Part shown: positions 43,839 through 53,130 of the stretch, in pieces
Numbering within the stretch: position 1 is the stretch's first letter
Layout of the letters: every line of letters begins with the position of its first letter
Origin: Lachnospiraceae bacterium
Lineage (GTDB): Bacteria; Bacillota; Clostridia; Lachnospirales; Lachnospiraceae
Direction of reading: 5' to 3'
Length of the DNA stretch: 60,214 bases
Assembly (NCBI GenBank): GCA_015258095.1
Contig: JABZIV010000008.1
Span: 1 to 60,214, forward strand
Notes under the pieces: model-generated
Told to the model about the DNA's origin: nothing
Database searches by the model: none
What the model saw: only the letters and a program-made list of their open reading frames with translations
Program-made: the position numbers and the translations under genes

Positions 43839-45856
43839 AAATTCATGTTTTGGGTACAGATACGGTAAACCAGATAGCGGCAGGGGAAGTAATTGAGCGT
43901 CCGAGCAGTATTGTGAAAGAACTTGTGGAAAATGCAATCGATGCGCATGCCTCTCAGGTCACGGTGGAAATTAGAGGAGGAGGAATAGAGTACCTTCGCG
44001 TCTCCGATAACGGAGACGGTATTGCCGAGGACGATCTTAAAAACGCTTTTCTTCCCCATGCAACGAGTAAAATTCGTTCCCTGTCCGACCTGGAAAGTAT
44101 CATGAGTTTCGGTTTTCGCGGCGAGGCGCTGTCTTCTATCGCCGCGGTTTCCGATGTGGAACTGATTACGAAAACGAAAGAGGACTTTTTCTCCCATCGT
44201 ATCCTTGTAAAAGGCGGGGAAATAGGAAAGGTGGAAGAGGTTGCCGGAGTGGACGGCTCCACTTTCATTATCCGGAATCTCTTTTACAATGTTCCGGCGA
44301 GAAAGAAATTCCTTTACAGCGAAAGTACGGAAAGCAACAGAGTAGAAGATATCGTAGAGAAGCTTGCTCTTGCGAATCATCAGGTTTCCTTTCATTTTAT
44401 TCGGGATGGAAAGACAAGATTTCAGTCCTTGGGTTCTTCCCGAATTCAGGACATCGTGTACAGTATCTACGGAAAAGAGCAGAGTAAGGAAAGTCTGCCT
44501 CTGGAAGGCGCCTATTACCCGTCCAGCATCACCGGAATGCCGACGGTGCATATTCGGGGATTACTGGGTAGACCGAATGTCACGCGTGCGAACCGACAGT
44601 TCGAACTCTTCTTTGTAAATGGCAGGTATGTGCATGATGCCTTACTCAGTCGTGCTCTGGAAGACGCCTATAAGCCCTTTTTGATGCAGCATAAGTTTCC
44701 CTTTGCCATTCTCTTTCTCGATATCACACCGAGTCTCATGGATGTCAATGTCCATCCGCAGAAATTGGAAGTACGCTTTCAAAATCGGGAACAGATTTAT
44801 CAGGCTGTCTTTAACGCGGTAAATGTTGCTCTTTCCCACGCAAATCTGATTGACCAAAATCCACTGTCTCCCTTTTTACAGGAAGAAAAGGCGGAAAAAA
44901 AGATCGGGATTCCGAAGAGAGAGGGAAACAAAGAAGAAGAATCCGTTGTTCCCCTCACGGAACCTTCGCTACGTAAGCTTTCGGAAGAACGTCGTACGGT
45001 GTACAGCGAGTTTGATTTAACAAAAAGCCTGGAAAAGCATTCTCTTTCCGAAGAGCAACAAAGCCTTGCAGAGCCTGGAGTTCCTTTTGATGCTCCGAAA
45101 ACGGAAAAGCAAACAGAGTGGAACAGTATATCTGAAACAGGGATAGACGGGGAAAGAACGGAAGAAAAGACTATTCAAAGGGAGGCGGAACGGGAGAAGA
45201 TATCCGGGAAAGCAGAAGCGCTTTTTCAATCGGAACCGGAGCAGGAAAGTCTTTTTTCTGCGCCTTTCCTTTCTGAAGAAGCCAGGAAAAGCCATCGTAT
45301 TATCGGGGAGATTTTCCGAACGTATTGGCTGATTGAATATGAGGAAAGTCTTTATATTATGGATCAGCATGCTGCGCATGAGAAGGTCAACTTTGAACGG
45401 ATGATGAAACGAAAGAGAGAAAAAAAGCAGATGAGCCAGAATATCCTCCCTTTATCGATTCATTTGCAGAACAAAGAGAAGGAGATTCTTTTCACCTACT
45501 CCAGAACTTTTCAGGAGATGGGCTATCAGTGGGATGAGGAGGCGGGAGGGGTACGCTTGACTGCGATTCCTGTAGATTTTCCTTCCGTAGATAAAGAAGA
45601 GGTCTTTCTCGAAATCCTGGACGGTCTTTCCGAGGATTCGGAACAGCTTTCCGGAGAAAGCCTTTATAACAAGATTGCATCGATGTCCTGTAAGGCTGCC
45701 ATAAAAGGAAATCAACAGATTAGTTTTCAGGAATGCGATGCCCTACTGGATGAGCTTCTGCAACTGGAAAATCCCTTTGCCTGCCCGCATGGCCGTCCAA
45801 CGATTATTGCGTTTCGGAAGCAGGATTTGGAAAAGATGTTTAAAAGGATTGTGTAA
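43835..45856 (+). CDS. mutL: DNA mismatch repair protein MutL
   Basis: MutL links MutS to strand incision. The 673 residues begin at a GTG overlapping the mutS stop. The GHKL ATPase shows IAAGEVIERPSSIVKELVEN, DNGDGI, RGEALSSIAAV and NLFYNVPARKKFL. A long Glu-rich linker leads to the C-terminal dimerisation domain, which has DQHAAHEKVNFE, the metal-binding motif of MutL endonucleases (DQHA-x2-E), plus SCKAAIKGNQ and CPHGRPT. It should therefore be an endonuclease-type MutL, as in most bacteria without MutH. miaA starts one base after the stop. Confidence 0.97.
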   Translation: MKIHVLGTDTVNQIAAGEVIERPSSIVKELVENAIDAHASQVTVEIRGGGIEYLRVSDNGDGIAEDDLKNAFLPHATSKIRSLSDLESIMSFGFRGEALSSIAAVSDVELITKTKEDFFSHRILVKGGEIGKVEEVAGVDGSTFIIRNLFYNVPARKKFLYSESTESNRVEDIVEKLALANHQVSFHFIRDGKTRFQSLGSSRIQDIVYSIYGKEQSKESLPLEGAYYPSSITGMPTVHIRGLLGRPNVTRANRQFELFFVNGRYVHDALLSRALEDAYKPFLMQHKFPFAILFLDITPSLMDVNVHPQKLEVRFQNREQIYQAVFNAVNVALSHANLIDQNPLSPFLQEEKAEKKIGIPKREGNKEEESVVPLTEPSLRKLSEERRTVYSEFDLTKSLEKHSLSEEQQSLAEPGVPFDAPKTEKQTEWNSISETGIDGERTEEKTIQREAEREKISGKAEALFQSEPEQESLFSAPFLSEEARKSHRIIGEIFRTYWLIEYEESLYIMDQHAAHEKVNFERMMKRKREKKQMSQNILPLSIHLQNKEKEILFTYSRTFQEMGYQWDEEAGGVRLTAIPVDFPSVDKEEVFLEILDGLSEDSEQLSGESLYNKIASMSCKAAIKGNQQISFQECDALLDELLQLENPFACPHGRPTIIAFRKQDLEKMFKRIV

Positions 45857-45857
45857 G

Positions 45858-46838
45858 ATGAATGCATTTGAGGAAAAGAAGCCGCTTCTCATTCTTTCCG
45901 GACCGACTGCCGTGGGAAAAACGGCAGTTTCGGTGGAACTTGCGAAGATTCTTCATGGAGAATGTATTTCAGCGGATTCGATACAGGTATACCGAGGTCT
46001 CGATATTGCTTCCGGCAAGATAAAAAAAGAGGAAATGCAAGGCGTTCCGCATCATCTTCTGGATATTCTGAATCCGGAGGAGGAATATGACGCCAGTATC
46101 TTTCAAAGAATGGCAAGAGAAAAAACGGCGGAAATCTATGCAAGAGGGCACCTCCCCATTTTGGTCGGGGGAACCGGTTTCTACATTCAAGCAATGCTGA
46201 GAGACATTGATTTTCAGGAAGAAGACGGAAAGGAGAAGACAGAGATTAGAAAGACATTGCATCAGGCTTTGGAAGAGAGGGGATCCGGTTTCCTGCATGA
46301 GGAATTAAAGCGTGTCGATCCGGTTTCCGCGGAGAAGATTCATGCGCATAATAAGCAACGAATTCTCCGCGCCCTGGAGTACTATTTTTTACATCATCGC
46401 CCCATTTCCCTCCATAATGCGGAAGAAAAAGAGAAAGAGGCACTGTATGATTCTTTATTTCTTGTATTGGATAGAGAAAGGGAGGCACTATATAAAAGTA
46501 TTAATTCCCGTGTAGAAAAGATGTTCCGGGAAGGTCTGGTATCCGAGGTGGAGCGGTTTTATCAAAGAGGATACAGCGAGGATGCCCCGGCATTTAGCGG
46601 CATCGGGTATCGGGAAGTCTTTCCTTACCTTCGAGGAGAGTACGATCTTTCCCGCTGTATGGAACGGATTCAGCAGAACTCCAGGCATTATGCCAAAAGG
46701 CAACTCACCTGGTTTCGGAGAGAGAAAGAAGCGGTATTTGTAGAAAGAGAAGATTTTCAAAGTGAAAAGGAGCTGGTGAAATGGATTGTAGAGAAATGTA
46801 TAAAGAAATGGGAATTTCTGAAGAAGTCCTGTGTCTGA
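45858..46838 (+). CDS. miaA: tRNA dimethylallyltransferase MiaA
   Basis: MiaA adds the isopentenyl group to A37 of tRNAs, the substrate that MiaB then methylthiolates. The 326 residues show the P-loop SGPTAVGKTAVSVELA, DSIQVYRGLDIASGK, GGTGFYIQAML and ALEYYFL with KQRILRALE, all standard. The ATG at 45858 is chosen because it starts at the family N terminus, with AAAGGA 9-10 nt before it; in-frame upstream starts lie inside mutL. It overlaps the next gene by 58 bases. With miaB broken nearby, tRNAs here may carry i6A without the methylthio group. Confidence 0.96.
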   Translation: MNAFEEKKPLLILSGPTAVGKTAVSVELAKILHGECISADSIQVYRGLDIASGKIKKEEMQGVPHHLLDILNPEEEYDASIFQRMAREKTAEIYARGHLPILVGGTGFYIQAMLRDIDFQEEDGKEKTEIRKTLHQALEERGSGFLHEELKRVDPVSAEKIHAHNKQRILRALEYYFLHHRPISLHNAEEKEKEALYDSLFLVLDREREALYKSINSRVEKMFREGLVSEVERFYQRGYSEDAPAFSGIGYREVFPYLRGEYDLSRCMERIQQNSRHYAKRQLTWFRREKEAVFVEREDFQSEKELVKWIVEKCIKKWEFLKKSCV

Positions 46839-48061
46839 GCGAGAACGTTCTAAAGGAACTGGAGGAACGCTTTAAGCGAATTGACAGCATTGCAGAATAT
46901 AATCAGTTAAAAGTACTTTCCGCATTACAGAAAGCGGGAATAGCGGAGTCACATCTTACGGGAACCAACGGCTACGGTCATAATGACCTCGGCAGGGACG
47001 CTTTGGAAGAGGCGTATGCAGCCTATTTCCATACGGAGGATGCGCTTGTAAGAGGACAGATTATTTGCGGTACACATGCTCTCGCCATCGCCCTGCAATC
47101 GAATCTTCGACCGGGAGACGAGATGCTTTCTCCCGTCGGAAAGCCGTATGATACGCTGGAGGAAGTGATTGGAATTCGAGAATCCATCGGCTCTTTAAAG
47201 GAGTTCGGCATTCATTATAAGGAGGTTCCGCTCCTTTCGGATGGCGGCTTTGATTGGGACGGGATTCGCGCTCAGATGACGGAGAAAACCCGTTTGGTAG
47301 AGATTCAACGTTCGAAAGGCTATAGTGACCGAAGAAGCTTCAGCCCGGAAGAAATTGGAGAAATCATTCGTTTCGTAAAGAAAATTAAGCCGGATGTCCT
47401 CTGCATGGTTGACAATTGTTACGGAGAGTTTGTTTGTGACAAAGAACCGAGCGACTACGGTGCGGATATGGTAGTGGGCTCTTTGATAAAGAATCCGGGG
47501 GGAGGACTTGCTCCCGTTGGAGGATATATTGCCGGAACAAAGGAGTGTATCGAGCGCTCCGCTATTCGTCTTTCGGCTCCGGGGCTCGGAAAAGAGCAGG
47601 GACCTTCCTTAAATCTGAATAAAGATCTGTTGCAAGGCTTTTTCCTTGCACCGACAGTGACTGCCGCTGCCGAGAAATCCGCCATCTTTGCCGCTACACT
47701 TTTTGAAAAACTGGGATTTTCCTGCCACCCTACGGCGGATACAAAGAGAATGGATATTATTCAGGCTATTACTTTAGGGAGTAAAGAAGCACTTCTCGCA
47801 TTTTGTGAAGGAATACAAGCTGCTGCACCGGTGGACTCTTTCGTTCGTCCCGAGGCCAGTGATATGCCGGGTTACGCCGATCAGGTGGTGATGGCGGCGG
47901 GGGCTTTTGTCCAGGGCTCCAGCATCGAGCTTTCCGCTGATGCACCGCTTCGTCCTCCCTACACCGTGTTTTTCCAGGGCGGTTTGACTTTCCCGCATGG
48001 AAAGTATGGTGTGATGAAAGCGCTGGATACCCTGTTTAAGAAAGGACTACTTTCTCTCTAA
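46781..48061 (+). CDS. PLP-dependent aluminium-resistance / methionine gamma-lyase-like protein
   Basis: This 426-residue fold-type I PLP protein matches the family annotated as aluminium resistance protein or methionine gamma-lyase family protein (YnbB-like). The PLP-lysine block is VGSLIKNPGGGLAPVGGYIA. Others are GTNGYGHNDLGRDALE, GQIICGTHALAIAL, VEIQRSKGYSDRRS and MVDNCYGEF. True methionine gamma-lyase activity is not established for the family as far as I know. The start is ATG with GGAGCTGG upstream and lies inside the 3' end of miaA. The operon ends here; no clear hairpin terminator follows. Confidence 0.88.
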   Translation: MDCREMYKEMGISEEVLCLSENVLKELEERFKRIDSIAEYNQLKVLSALQKAGIAESHLTGTNGYGHNDLGRDALEEAYAAYFHTEDALVRGQIICGTHALAIALQSNLRPGDEMLSPVGKPYDTLEEVIGIRESIGSLKEFGIHYKEVPLLSDGGFDWDGIRAQMTEKTRLVEIQRSKGYSDRRSFSPEEIGEIIRFVKKIKPDVLCMVDNCYGEFVCDKEPSDYGADMVVGSLIKNPGGGLAPVGGYIAGTKECIERSAIRLSAPGLGKEQGPSLNLNKDLLQGFFLAPTVTAAAEKSAIFAATLFEKLGFSCHPTADTKRMDIIQAITLGSKEALLAFCEGIQAAAPVDSFVRPEASDMPGYADQVVMAAGAFVQGSSIELSADAPLRPPYTVFFQGGLTFPHGKYGVMKALDTLFKKGLLSL

Positions 48062-48108
48062 GTTTTTTATAAAGTGTAAGAAAAGTTTTCGTTATTGCGT
48101 TGAAATCG

Positions 48109-48117
48109 TGGTAAAAT
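48109..48117 (+). promoter_or_regulatory. Possible extended -10 promoter of the radC-mre operon
   Basis: TGGTAAAAT provides TG plus the -10 TAAAAT (48112-48117), 36 bp before radC. No good -35 is seen (TTCGTT at 18 bp is weak), as is common with extended -10 promoters. Confidence 0.42.
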
Positions 48118-48152
48118 AAAATCTCTGTAGACTCCTCCGAAGAGGAGGATTA

Positions 48153-48842
48153 ATGAAAGAAGAATGGAATAAAAATCCGGAACTTATGCCTCGCGAAAAG
48201 GCGTTGGCGAGAGGCTTCTCCGCATTAAGCGAGGAAGAACTTCTTGCCATCATTCTTCGAACGGGAAGAAAGGGTGCCACTGTTCTGGAACTCTCTGAAG
48301 AGGTTTTACAGGTCAGAAAGTCTTGTAAAGGGCTTACCGGTCTGATGCATTATTCCGTGCAGGAACTGACTAAAGTCCCGGGAATCGGTATGGCTAAAGC
48401 AATCGAACTTCTGGCAATCGGAGAAATTGCGAGAAGAATCTGGAATTCCAATGTGCATGAGAAACTGGATTGTTTTCGTGCGCCGGCGGACGTGCTTCTC
48501 TATTTCAAAGAAGAAATGCGACATCTCGATTATGAAGTGGTGCACGTTCTCTATCTGGATACCAAGGCTAAACTTTTAAAGGATTACTTTCTTGCGAAAG
48601 GGACCGCAAGCGCGGCCAGTATTTCCGGAAGAGAAATCTTTCGTGAAGCGCTTACCGTATCGGCAACCTGTATGATTCTGGTACACAATCATCCTTCCGG
48701 CGATCCTACGCCGTCCAGAGAAGATGAGGCCTTAACAGATTCCATCAGGAGAATCGGAGAGTATATGGGGATTCCTTTAGTGGATCATATCGTAATAGGG
48801 GATAATCGTTACTACAGTTTTAAGGAACAGGGGAAGTTCTAG
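48153..48842 (+). CDS. radC: RadC-family JAB/MPN+ domain protein
   Basis: This 229-residue protein has an N-terminal helix-hairpin-helix region (LARGFSALSEEELLAIIL, then VPGIGMAKAIEL) and a C-terminal JAMM-type metalloprotease-like domain with the motif HNHPSGDPTPSREDE. Despite the name, a role of RadC in DNA repair has not held up in E. coli, and the true function is unclear. The start is ATG behind GAGGAGGATTA. It is first in the mreCD operon, a frequent arrangement in Firmicutes, and overlaps mreC by one base. Confidence 0.93.
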   Translation: MKEEWNKNPELMPREKALARGFSALSEEELLAIILRTGRKGATVLELSEEVLQVRKSCKGLTGLMHYSVQELTKVPGIGMAKAIELLAIGEIARRIWNSNVHEKLDCFRAPADVLLYFKEEMRHLDYEVVHVLYLDTKAKLLKDYFLAKGTASAASISGREIFREALTVSATCMILVHNHPSGDPTPSREDEALTDSIRRIGEYMGIPLVDHIVIGDNRYYSFKEQGKF

Positions 48843-49714
48843 TGGAAGGTAGAAAAAGTAAGTATATCTTTATTATTCTGACCGTGCTTTGTGTCATGAT
48901 GGTCGTACTGTCTTCAATAAAGGACGGTCTTATGAATCCGCTAAGAAATGCGGTGGGGACAGTCCTTGTCCCGATGCAAACCGGAGTAAACCGCGTGGGA
49001 AGAGGTTTATATTCCCATTGGGAAAAGCATAAGTCTCTCGTGGAAGCGGAAGAGGAGAATACCAAGCTACAGGCGAAGATCGATACCTTGACGGAAGAAA
49101 ATAATATTTTAAAGCAGAACGAAGAGGAGCTTCGCCGTCTTCGTGAGCTCTATGCCTTGGATCAGGACTATTTACAGTACAAAAAAGTAGCGGCCAGAGT
49201 CATTGCGAAAGACTCCGAGAATTGGTTTCAGGTTTTTCGGATTGATAAAGGTTCGAAAGACGGCATCAAAGTCGATCAGAACGTGATGGCGAAGGGTGGT
49301 CTTGTCGGCATTGTAACGGATGTCGGTTTAAATTATGCGACAGTCCGCTCGATTATTGACGACGAATCGAGGGTTTCCTGCATGGGGATACAATCCAGTG
49401 ATACCTGCATCGTAGCCGGAGATTTGAAGCTTTACGAAGAAGGGCGCCTTCGAATCAGCAATATGAAAAAGGATGCGGTAATCCAGGATGGTGACCGTAT
49501 CGTAACATCGAATATTTCGTCGAAGTTCTTACCGGGAATTTTAGTGGGCTTTGCCATTGATATCCAGGTGGATGAAAAGCGCTTGATGAAAAACGGCTAT
49601 TTGATTCCTGCGGCTGATTTTACGAATTTGCAGGAAGTTCTGGTTCTTACGGATCGAAAAGATGATCGCTTCCAAAAAGCGAGCAGTAGTCAGCTGGAAC
49701 AAAAAGGAGAGTAG
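48842..49714 (+). CDS. mreC: Rod-shape-determining protein MreC
   Basis: MreC is an outer-face scaffold of the elongasome that contacts PBP2 and MreD. The 290 residues start at GTG, with one membrane segment (YIFIILTVLCVMMVVLSS, about 8-25), a coiled coil (LVEAEEENTKLQAKIDTLTE, to about residue 105) and the double beta-barrel domain (ARVIAKDSENWFQVFRIDKG, then GLVGIVTDVGLNYA). A Lys/Gln-rich tail ends the protein. No mreB lies in the window, so it must be encoded elsewhere. Both ends overlap neighbours by one base. Confidence 0.95.
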   Translation: MEGRKSKYIFIILTVLCVMMVVLSSIKDGLMNPLRNAVGTVLVPMQTGVNRVGRGLYSHWEKHKSLVEAEEENTKLQAKIDTLTEENNILKQNEEELRRLRELYALDQDYLQYKKVAARVIAKDSENWFQVFRIDKGSKDGIKVDQNVMAKGGLVGIVTDVGLNYATVRSIIDDESRVSCMGIQSSDTCIVAGDLKLYEEGRLRISNMKKDAVIQDGDRIVTSNISSKFLPGILVGFAIDIQVDEKRLMKNGYLIPAADFTNLQEVLVLTDRKDDRFQKASSSQLEQKGE

Positions 49715-50253
49715 TGACTTTGGGGAATAAAATTGTAAAAAGAAAGAAAAGACGGCATACCCAATTCTTATTTTATTTTCTTCTTCTGATTCTGGCTTTC
49801 TTGTTGCAAACCAGTGTTTTTCCTTTACTTCCTTTTCTGGCAACGAGTCCGAATCTGCTCTTGATTCTCTGCTTTTCCTTCGGTTTCTACTATGGACCTC
49901 TTCCGGGAATGATTTACGGACTTTGTGCAGGACTCCTGATGGATCTTTTTTATTCCGGACCTTTCGGCTTCTACTCTCTGATTTTTGTTTTAATCGGATA
50001 TACCAACGGTTACTTTCATGCCTATTACTATGAAGAATATATTCAGCTTCCGCTCTTTCTCTGTGTACTGAGCGGATTGACATACCACAGTTACATCTAT
50101 GTTCTTCGCTTTCTCATTCGGGGAAAGTGGAGTATTCCCTATTACTTCGTTCACATTGTTTTACCGTCGATTGTTTTTTCTTTTTTACTGACTTTGGTTT
50201 TATATCGTTTCTTCTTTAGTGCAAGCAGACGATTGGAGGAGAAAGCACTATGA
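49714..50253 (+). CDS. mreD: Rod-shape-determining protein MreD
   Basis: MreD is a small membrane component of the elongasome. The 179 residues have a Lys/Arg-rich inner head (GNKIVKRKKRRHTQF), about five hydrophobic segments and the block GLCAGLLMDLFYSGPFGFYS typical of MreD. The GTG start overlaps the mreC stop, and the gene ends with an ATGA overlap with mrdA. The identity rests on membrane topology plus operon position, which agree. Confidence 0.93.
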   Translation: MTLGNKIVKRKKRRHTQFLFYFLLLILAFLLQTSVFPLLPFLATSPNLLLILCFSFGFYYGPLPGMIYGLCAGLLMDLFYSGPFGFYSLIFVLIGYTNGYFHAYYYEEYIQLPLFLCVLSGLTYHSYIYVLRFLIRGKWSIPYYFVHIVLPSIVFSFLLTLVLYRFFFSASRRLEEKAL

Positions 50254-53120
50254 TGAAAGAAATCTATAGTTTTTTGAAAGAGTTGGTATCCCGACTCTTT
50301 TCCTCACGTTTATTCGCCTTGGCACTGATTTTTATTGGGCTTTTTTCGATTCTTTCTGTGCATTTATTTCAGATGCAGATTTTGCACGGAGAGAATTATC
50401 TGGAAAGCCATTTAAAAAGTACAAAAAAGAATCTGGTGCTTCCGGGAACACGCGGTAATATCTATGATAAAGACGGGAAGCTCTTGGCATACAATGAATT
50501 GCAGTACAACATCACGATAGCGGATACCGGTGTCTTTACTTCCACAAGCAAAGGGATTAACAGCAGAAATACGATGCTGAAAAAACTTGCGGATATTATC
50601 GAAAAGTATCAATATCCGCTGGAAAGCCAATTTAAAGTGGAAATCAAAGAAGACGGAAGTTTTGCTTACACAACGGCATCGGAGCAGGAAAAACTTCGCC
50701 TCATTGCCAATGTTTTTCGGAAAGAACCGGATAAGCTGAGTAAGAAAGAAGCTGCATCCACAGCGGAAGAATGCTTTGAGCAGGCAAAGAAGCTGTATCA
50801 TTTCAATAAGCTTACGGACAGTGATGGACAGGCCGTGCAACTTTCCGATAAGACTGCACTCGATATGATCGGCATTATTTACTCCCTTCGCCTCACCTCC
50901 TACCAGCGTTACATGAGCACGACCATTGTGAAGAATATTTCCAGAGAGTGTATGGCGGAAATTCTGGAATCAAAATACGACCTTCCGGGAGTGGATGTGG
51001 AGAGTGTATCCGTCAGGAAATATAATTACGCTCCTTACTTATCCCATATCGTGGGATATACCGGACAGGTACAGGAAGGGCAGCTTGCCGAACTGAAAAA
51101 ACAGGATCCGTCCTACGATATCAATGATACCATAGGCGTCTGGGGACTGGAAAAAAGTGAGGATTTACTTTTAAAAGGGAAAAAAGGGTATAAGGAGATG
51201 TATCTCAACAATGTGGGGAGCATTATGGAAGTGATTTCCGAAGAAAAGCCCATGGCGGGAAATGACATCTATACGACCATTTCCGCGAATGACCAGATTT
51301 CCATTTATCACCTGCTGGAACAGGAACTCGCGGGAATCCTTGCTTCAAAGCTTACGGAGAACAATGACTTGGATCAGAGTAAGATGAAACAGTCTCAGCT
51401 TATGATTCCCGTAAAAGATGCGTACTACCAGTTGATTAATAACAATGTTTTAAATAAAGATCACTTCTTCCATGCGGATGCCAAGGAAGCCGAGAAAGAA
51501 ATCGGCGTTCGCTTCACGAAAAATAAAGAAGAGATGCTTTCTCAAATTGAGGGAATTTTAAAGCAGGATAGTGGAGGAGAACTTTCAGGTCTTCCCCAGG
51601 AAATGCAAGCCTATATGGTCTATATCTATGATTATCTTCTCAGTAAGAAAGGAGGAGTGGTCAATCCGGAAGATACCCGTTATAAGGCGTCTACGGCATA
51701 TAGTTTGTGGAAGAGTGATGCGATTTCTCTGCATTCTTTTCTGATGAAAGGAATAGAAGAAGGCTGGATTGATACCCGAAAGCTTTCTCTGGACACAGAG
51801 TATTCCGATACCGATGAAATCTATACCCTTTTCGTTAAGAAGATTATGGAATACCTGCATAGCGATGCAGGATTCGATAAATTGCTTTATAAGTATGCGA
51901 TTGCGAAACAGACGATTTCCGGCAATCTTCTTCTCCGTGCGCTTTTTGAGCAGAATGTTTTGGCGCAGGATGAAGCTTCTTATCAGATGCTTGCTACGGG
52001 AGATGCCCATACCGCTTTTACTTTTCTTCTGGAAAAGATACGAAAGATGGAAATCACGCCGGCTGAGCTTGCTCTCGACCCTTGTAACGGTTCCGTAGTG
52101 GTCACGGATGTAAAAACGGGAAAAATTCGTGCGCTGGTGACTTATCCGGGTTTCGACAACAATCGAATCAGCGATGCCGCTTATTTAAAAAAGTGTAACG
52201 AGGATCTGTCTCTTCCTTTGCTGAACGGGGCAACCCAGACACAGCTTGCACCGGGCTCTTCCTTTAAACCGATTAGCTCCATTGCTTCTTTGGAAGAAAA
52301 GGTGATTAATACCTCGACCATCATCGATTGTACCGGAAAGTATGATGAGGTTACGCCGAACATTCGTTGCTGGATTTGGCCCTCTCAGCATGGAAATGAG
52401 AATATTGTTGACGGGATTAAGAACTCCTGTAACTTCTTCTTTGCCGACCTCGGTCACCGTCTTTCAATGGATGAGAAGGGGAATTATAAACCCGATCTCG
52501 GTATGGAGCGAATTCGAAAGTACGCCACGGACTTTGGCTTAAATGAGAAATCCGGAGTAGAGCTGGATGAAACGGAGCCGAGAATTTCCAACTATGACCC
52601 GGAGCGTTCCGCAATGGGACAGGGAAACCATGCTTTTAATGCTGCACAACTGGCAAGATTCATTACCGCAGTTGCCAACAGCGGTTCTCTCTATAAGCTC
52701 TCTATTGTGGATAAGGTGCAGGACCCGAGAAATAATACGGTTCAGGAGGTTTCGCCGGTTCTGGAGAAGACGCTTTCTTACAGTGCAACAACCTGGAATG
52801 CGGTACATGAAGGGCTTAGAAAGGTCATTACGGAGGGTGTGGCGAAAAATGCTTTTATCGGACAGAATATTGCAGTAGCCGGTAAGACGGGAACCGCACA
52901 GGAAAGAGAGGACAGGGGAAACCATGCCGTATTCGTTTCCTATGCTCCTTACGATAATCCGGAGATTTCCGTGACCGTCAATATTCCTTATGGCTATTCC
53001 TCCGGTAATGCGGCAAGTCTTGCCAATATGGTTTATGACTATTGTTTCGGAAAGTTAAGTATGGACACCATTCTCTCGAGAGATGCAAGCAGTATCCAGT
53101 CTTTGACAGTTAGTGACTAA
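50250..53120 (+). CDS. mrdA: Penicillin-binding protein 2 (elongation transpeptidase), long form
   Basis: PBP2 cross-links peptidoglycan during cell elongation with RodA. At 956 residues it is much longer than the E. coli enzyme (about 630). One membrane anchor lies at about 21-41. The pedestal domain starts near GTRGNIYDKDGKLLAYN. An extended region of roughly 230 residues, about 365-600 and rich in charged helices, precedes the transpeptidase. Catalytic motifs are S670-S-F-K (SxxK, codon 52257), SCN in NSCNFFFAD and KTGT in AGKTGTAQE. Long PBP2 forms occur in Lachnospiraceae. The start overlaps the mreD stop by four bases. Confidence 0.95.
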   Translation: MMKEIYSFLKELVSRLFSSRLFALALIFIGLFSILSVHLFQMQILHGENYLESHLKSTKKNLVLPGTRGNIYDKDGKLLAYNELQYNITIADTGVFTSTSKGINSRNTMLKKLADIIEKYQYPLESQFKVEIKEDGSFAYTTASEQEKLRLIANVFRKEPDKLSKKEAASTAEECFEQAKKLYHFNKLTDSDGQAVQLSDKTALDMIGIIYSLRLTSYQRYMSTTIVKNISRECMAEILESKYDLPGVDVESVSVRKYNYAPYLSHIVGYTGQVQEGQLAELKKQDPSYDINDTIGVWGLEKSEDLLLKGKKGYKEMYLNNVGSIMEVISEEKPMAGNDIYTTISANDQISIYHLLEQELAGILASKLTENNDLDQSKMKQSQLMIPVKDAYYQLINNNVLNKDHFFHADAKEAEKEIGVRFTKNKEEMLSQIEGILKQDSGGELSGLPQEMQAYMVYIYDYLLSKKGGVVNPEDTRYKASTAYSLWKSDAISLHSFLMKGIEEGWIDTRKLSLDTEYSDTDEIYTLFVKKIMEYLHSDAGFDKLLYKYAIAKQTISGNLLLRALFEQNVLAQDEASYQMLATGDAHTAFTFLLEKIRKMEITPAELALDPCNGSVVVTDVKTGKIRALVTYPGFDNNRISDAAYLKKCNEDLSLPLLNGATQTQLAPGSSFKPISSIASLEEKVINTSTIIDCTGKYDEVTPNIRCWIWPSQHGNENIVDGIKNSCNFFFADLGHRLSMDEKGNYKPDLGMERIRKYATDFGLNEKSGVELDETEPRISNYDPERSAMGQGNHAFNAAQLARFITAVANSGSLYKLSIVDKVQDPRNNTVQEVSPVLEKTLSYSATTWNAVHEGLRKVITEGVAKNAFIGQNIAVAGKTGTAQEREDRGNHAVFVSYAPYDNPEISVTVNIPYGYSSGNAASLANMVYDYCFGKLSMDTILSRDASSIQSLTVSD

Positions 53121-53130
53121 GGAAGAAGAT

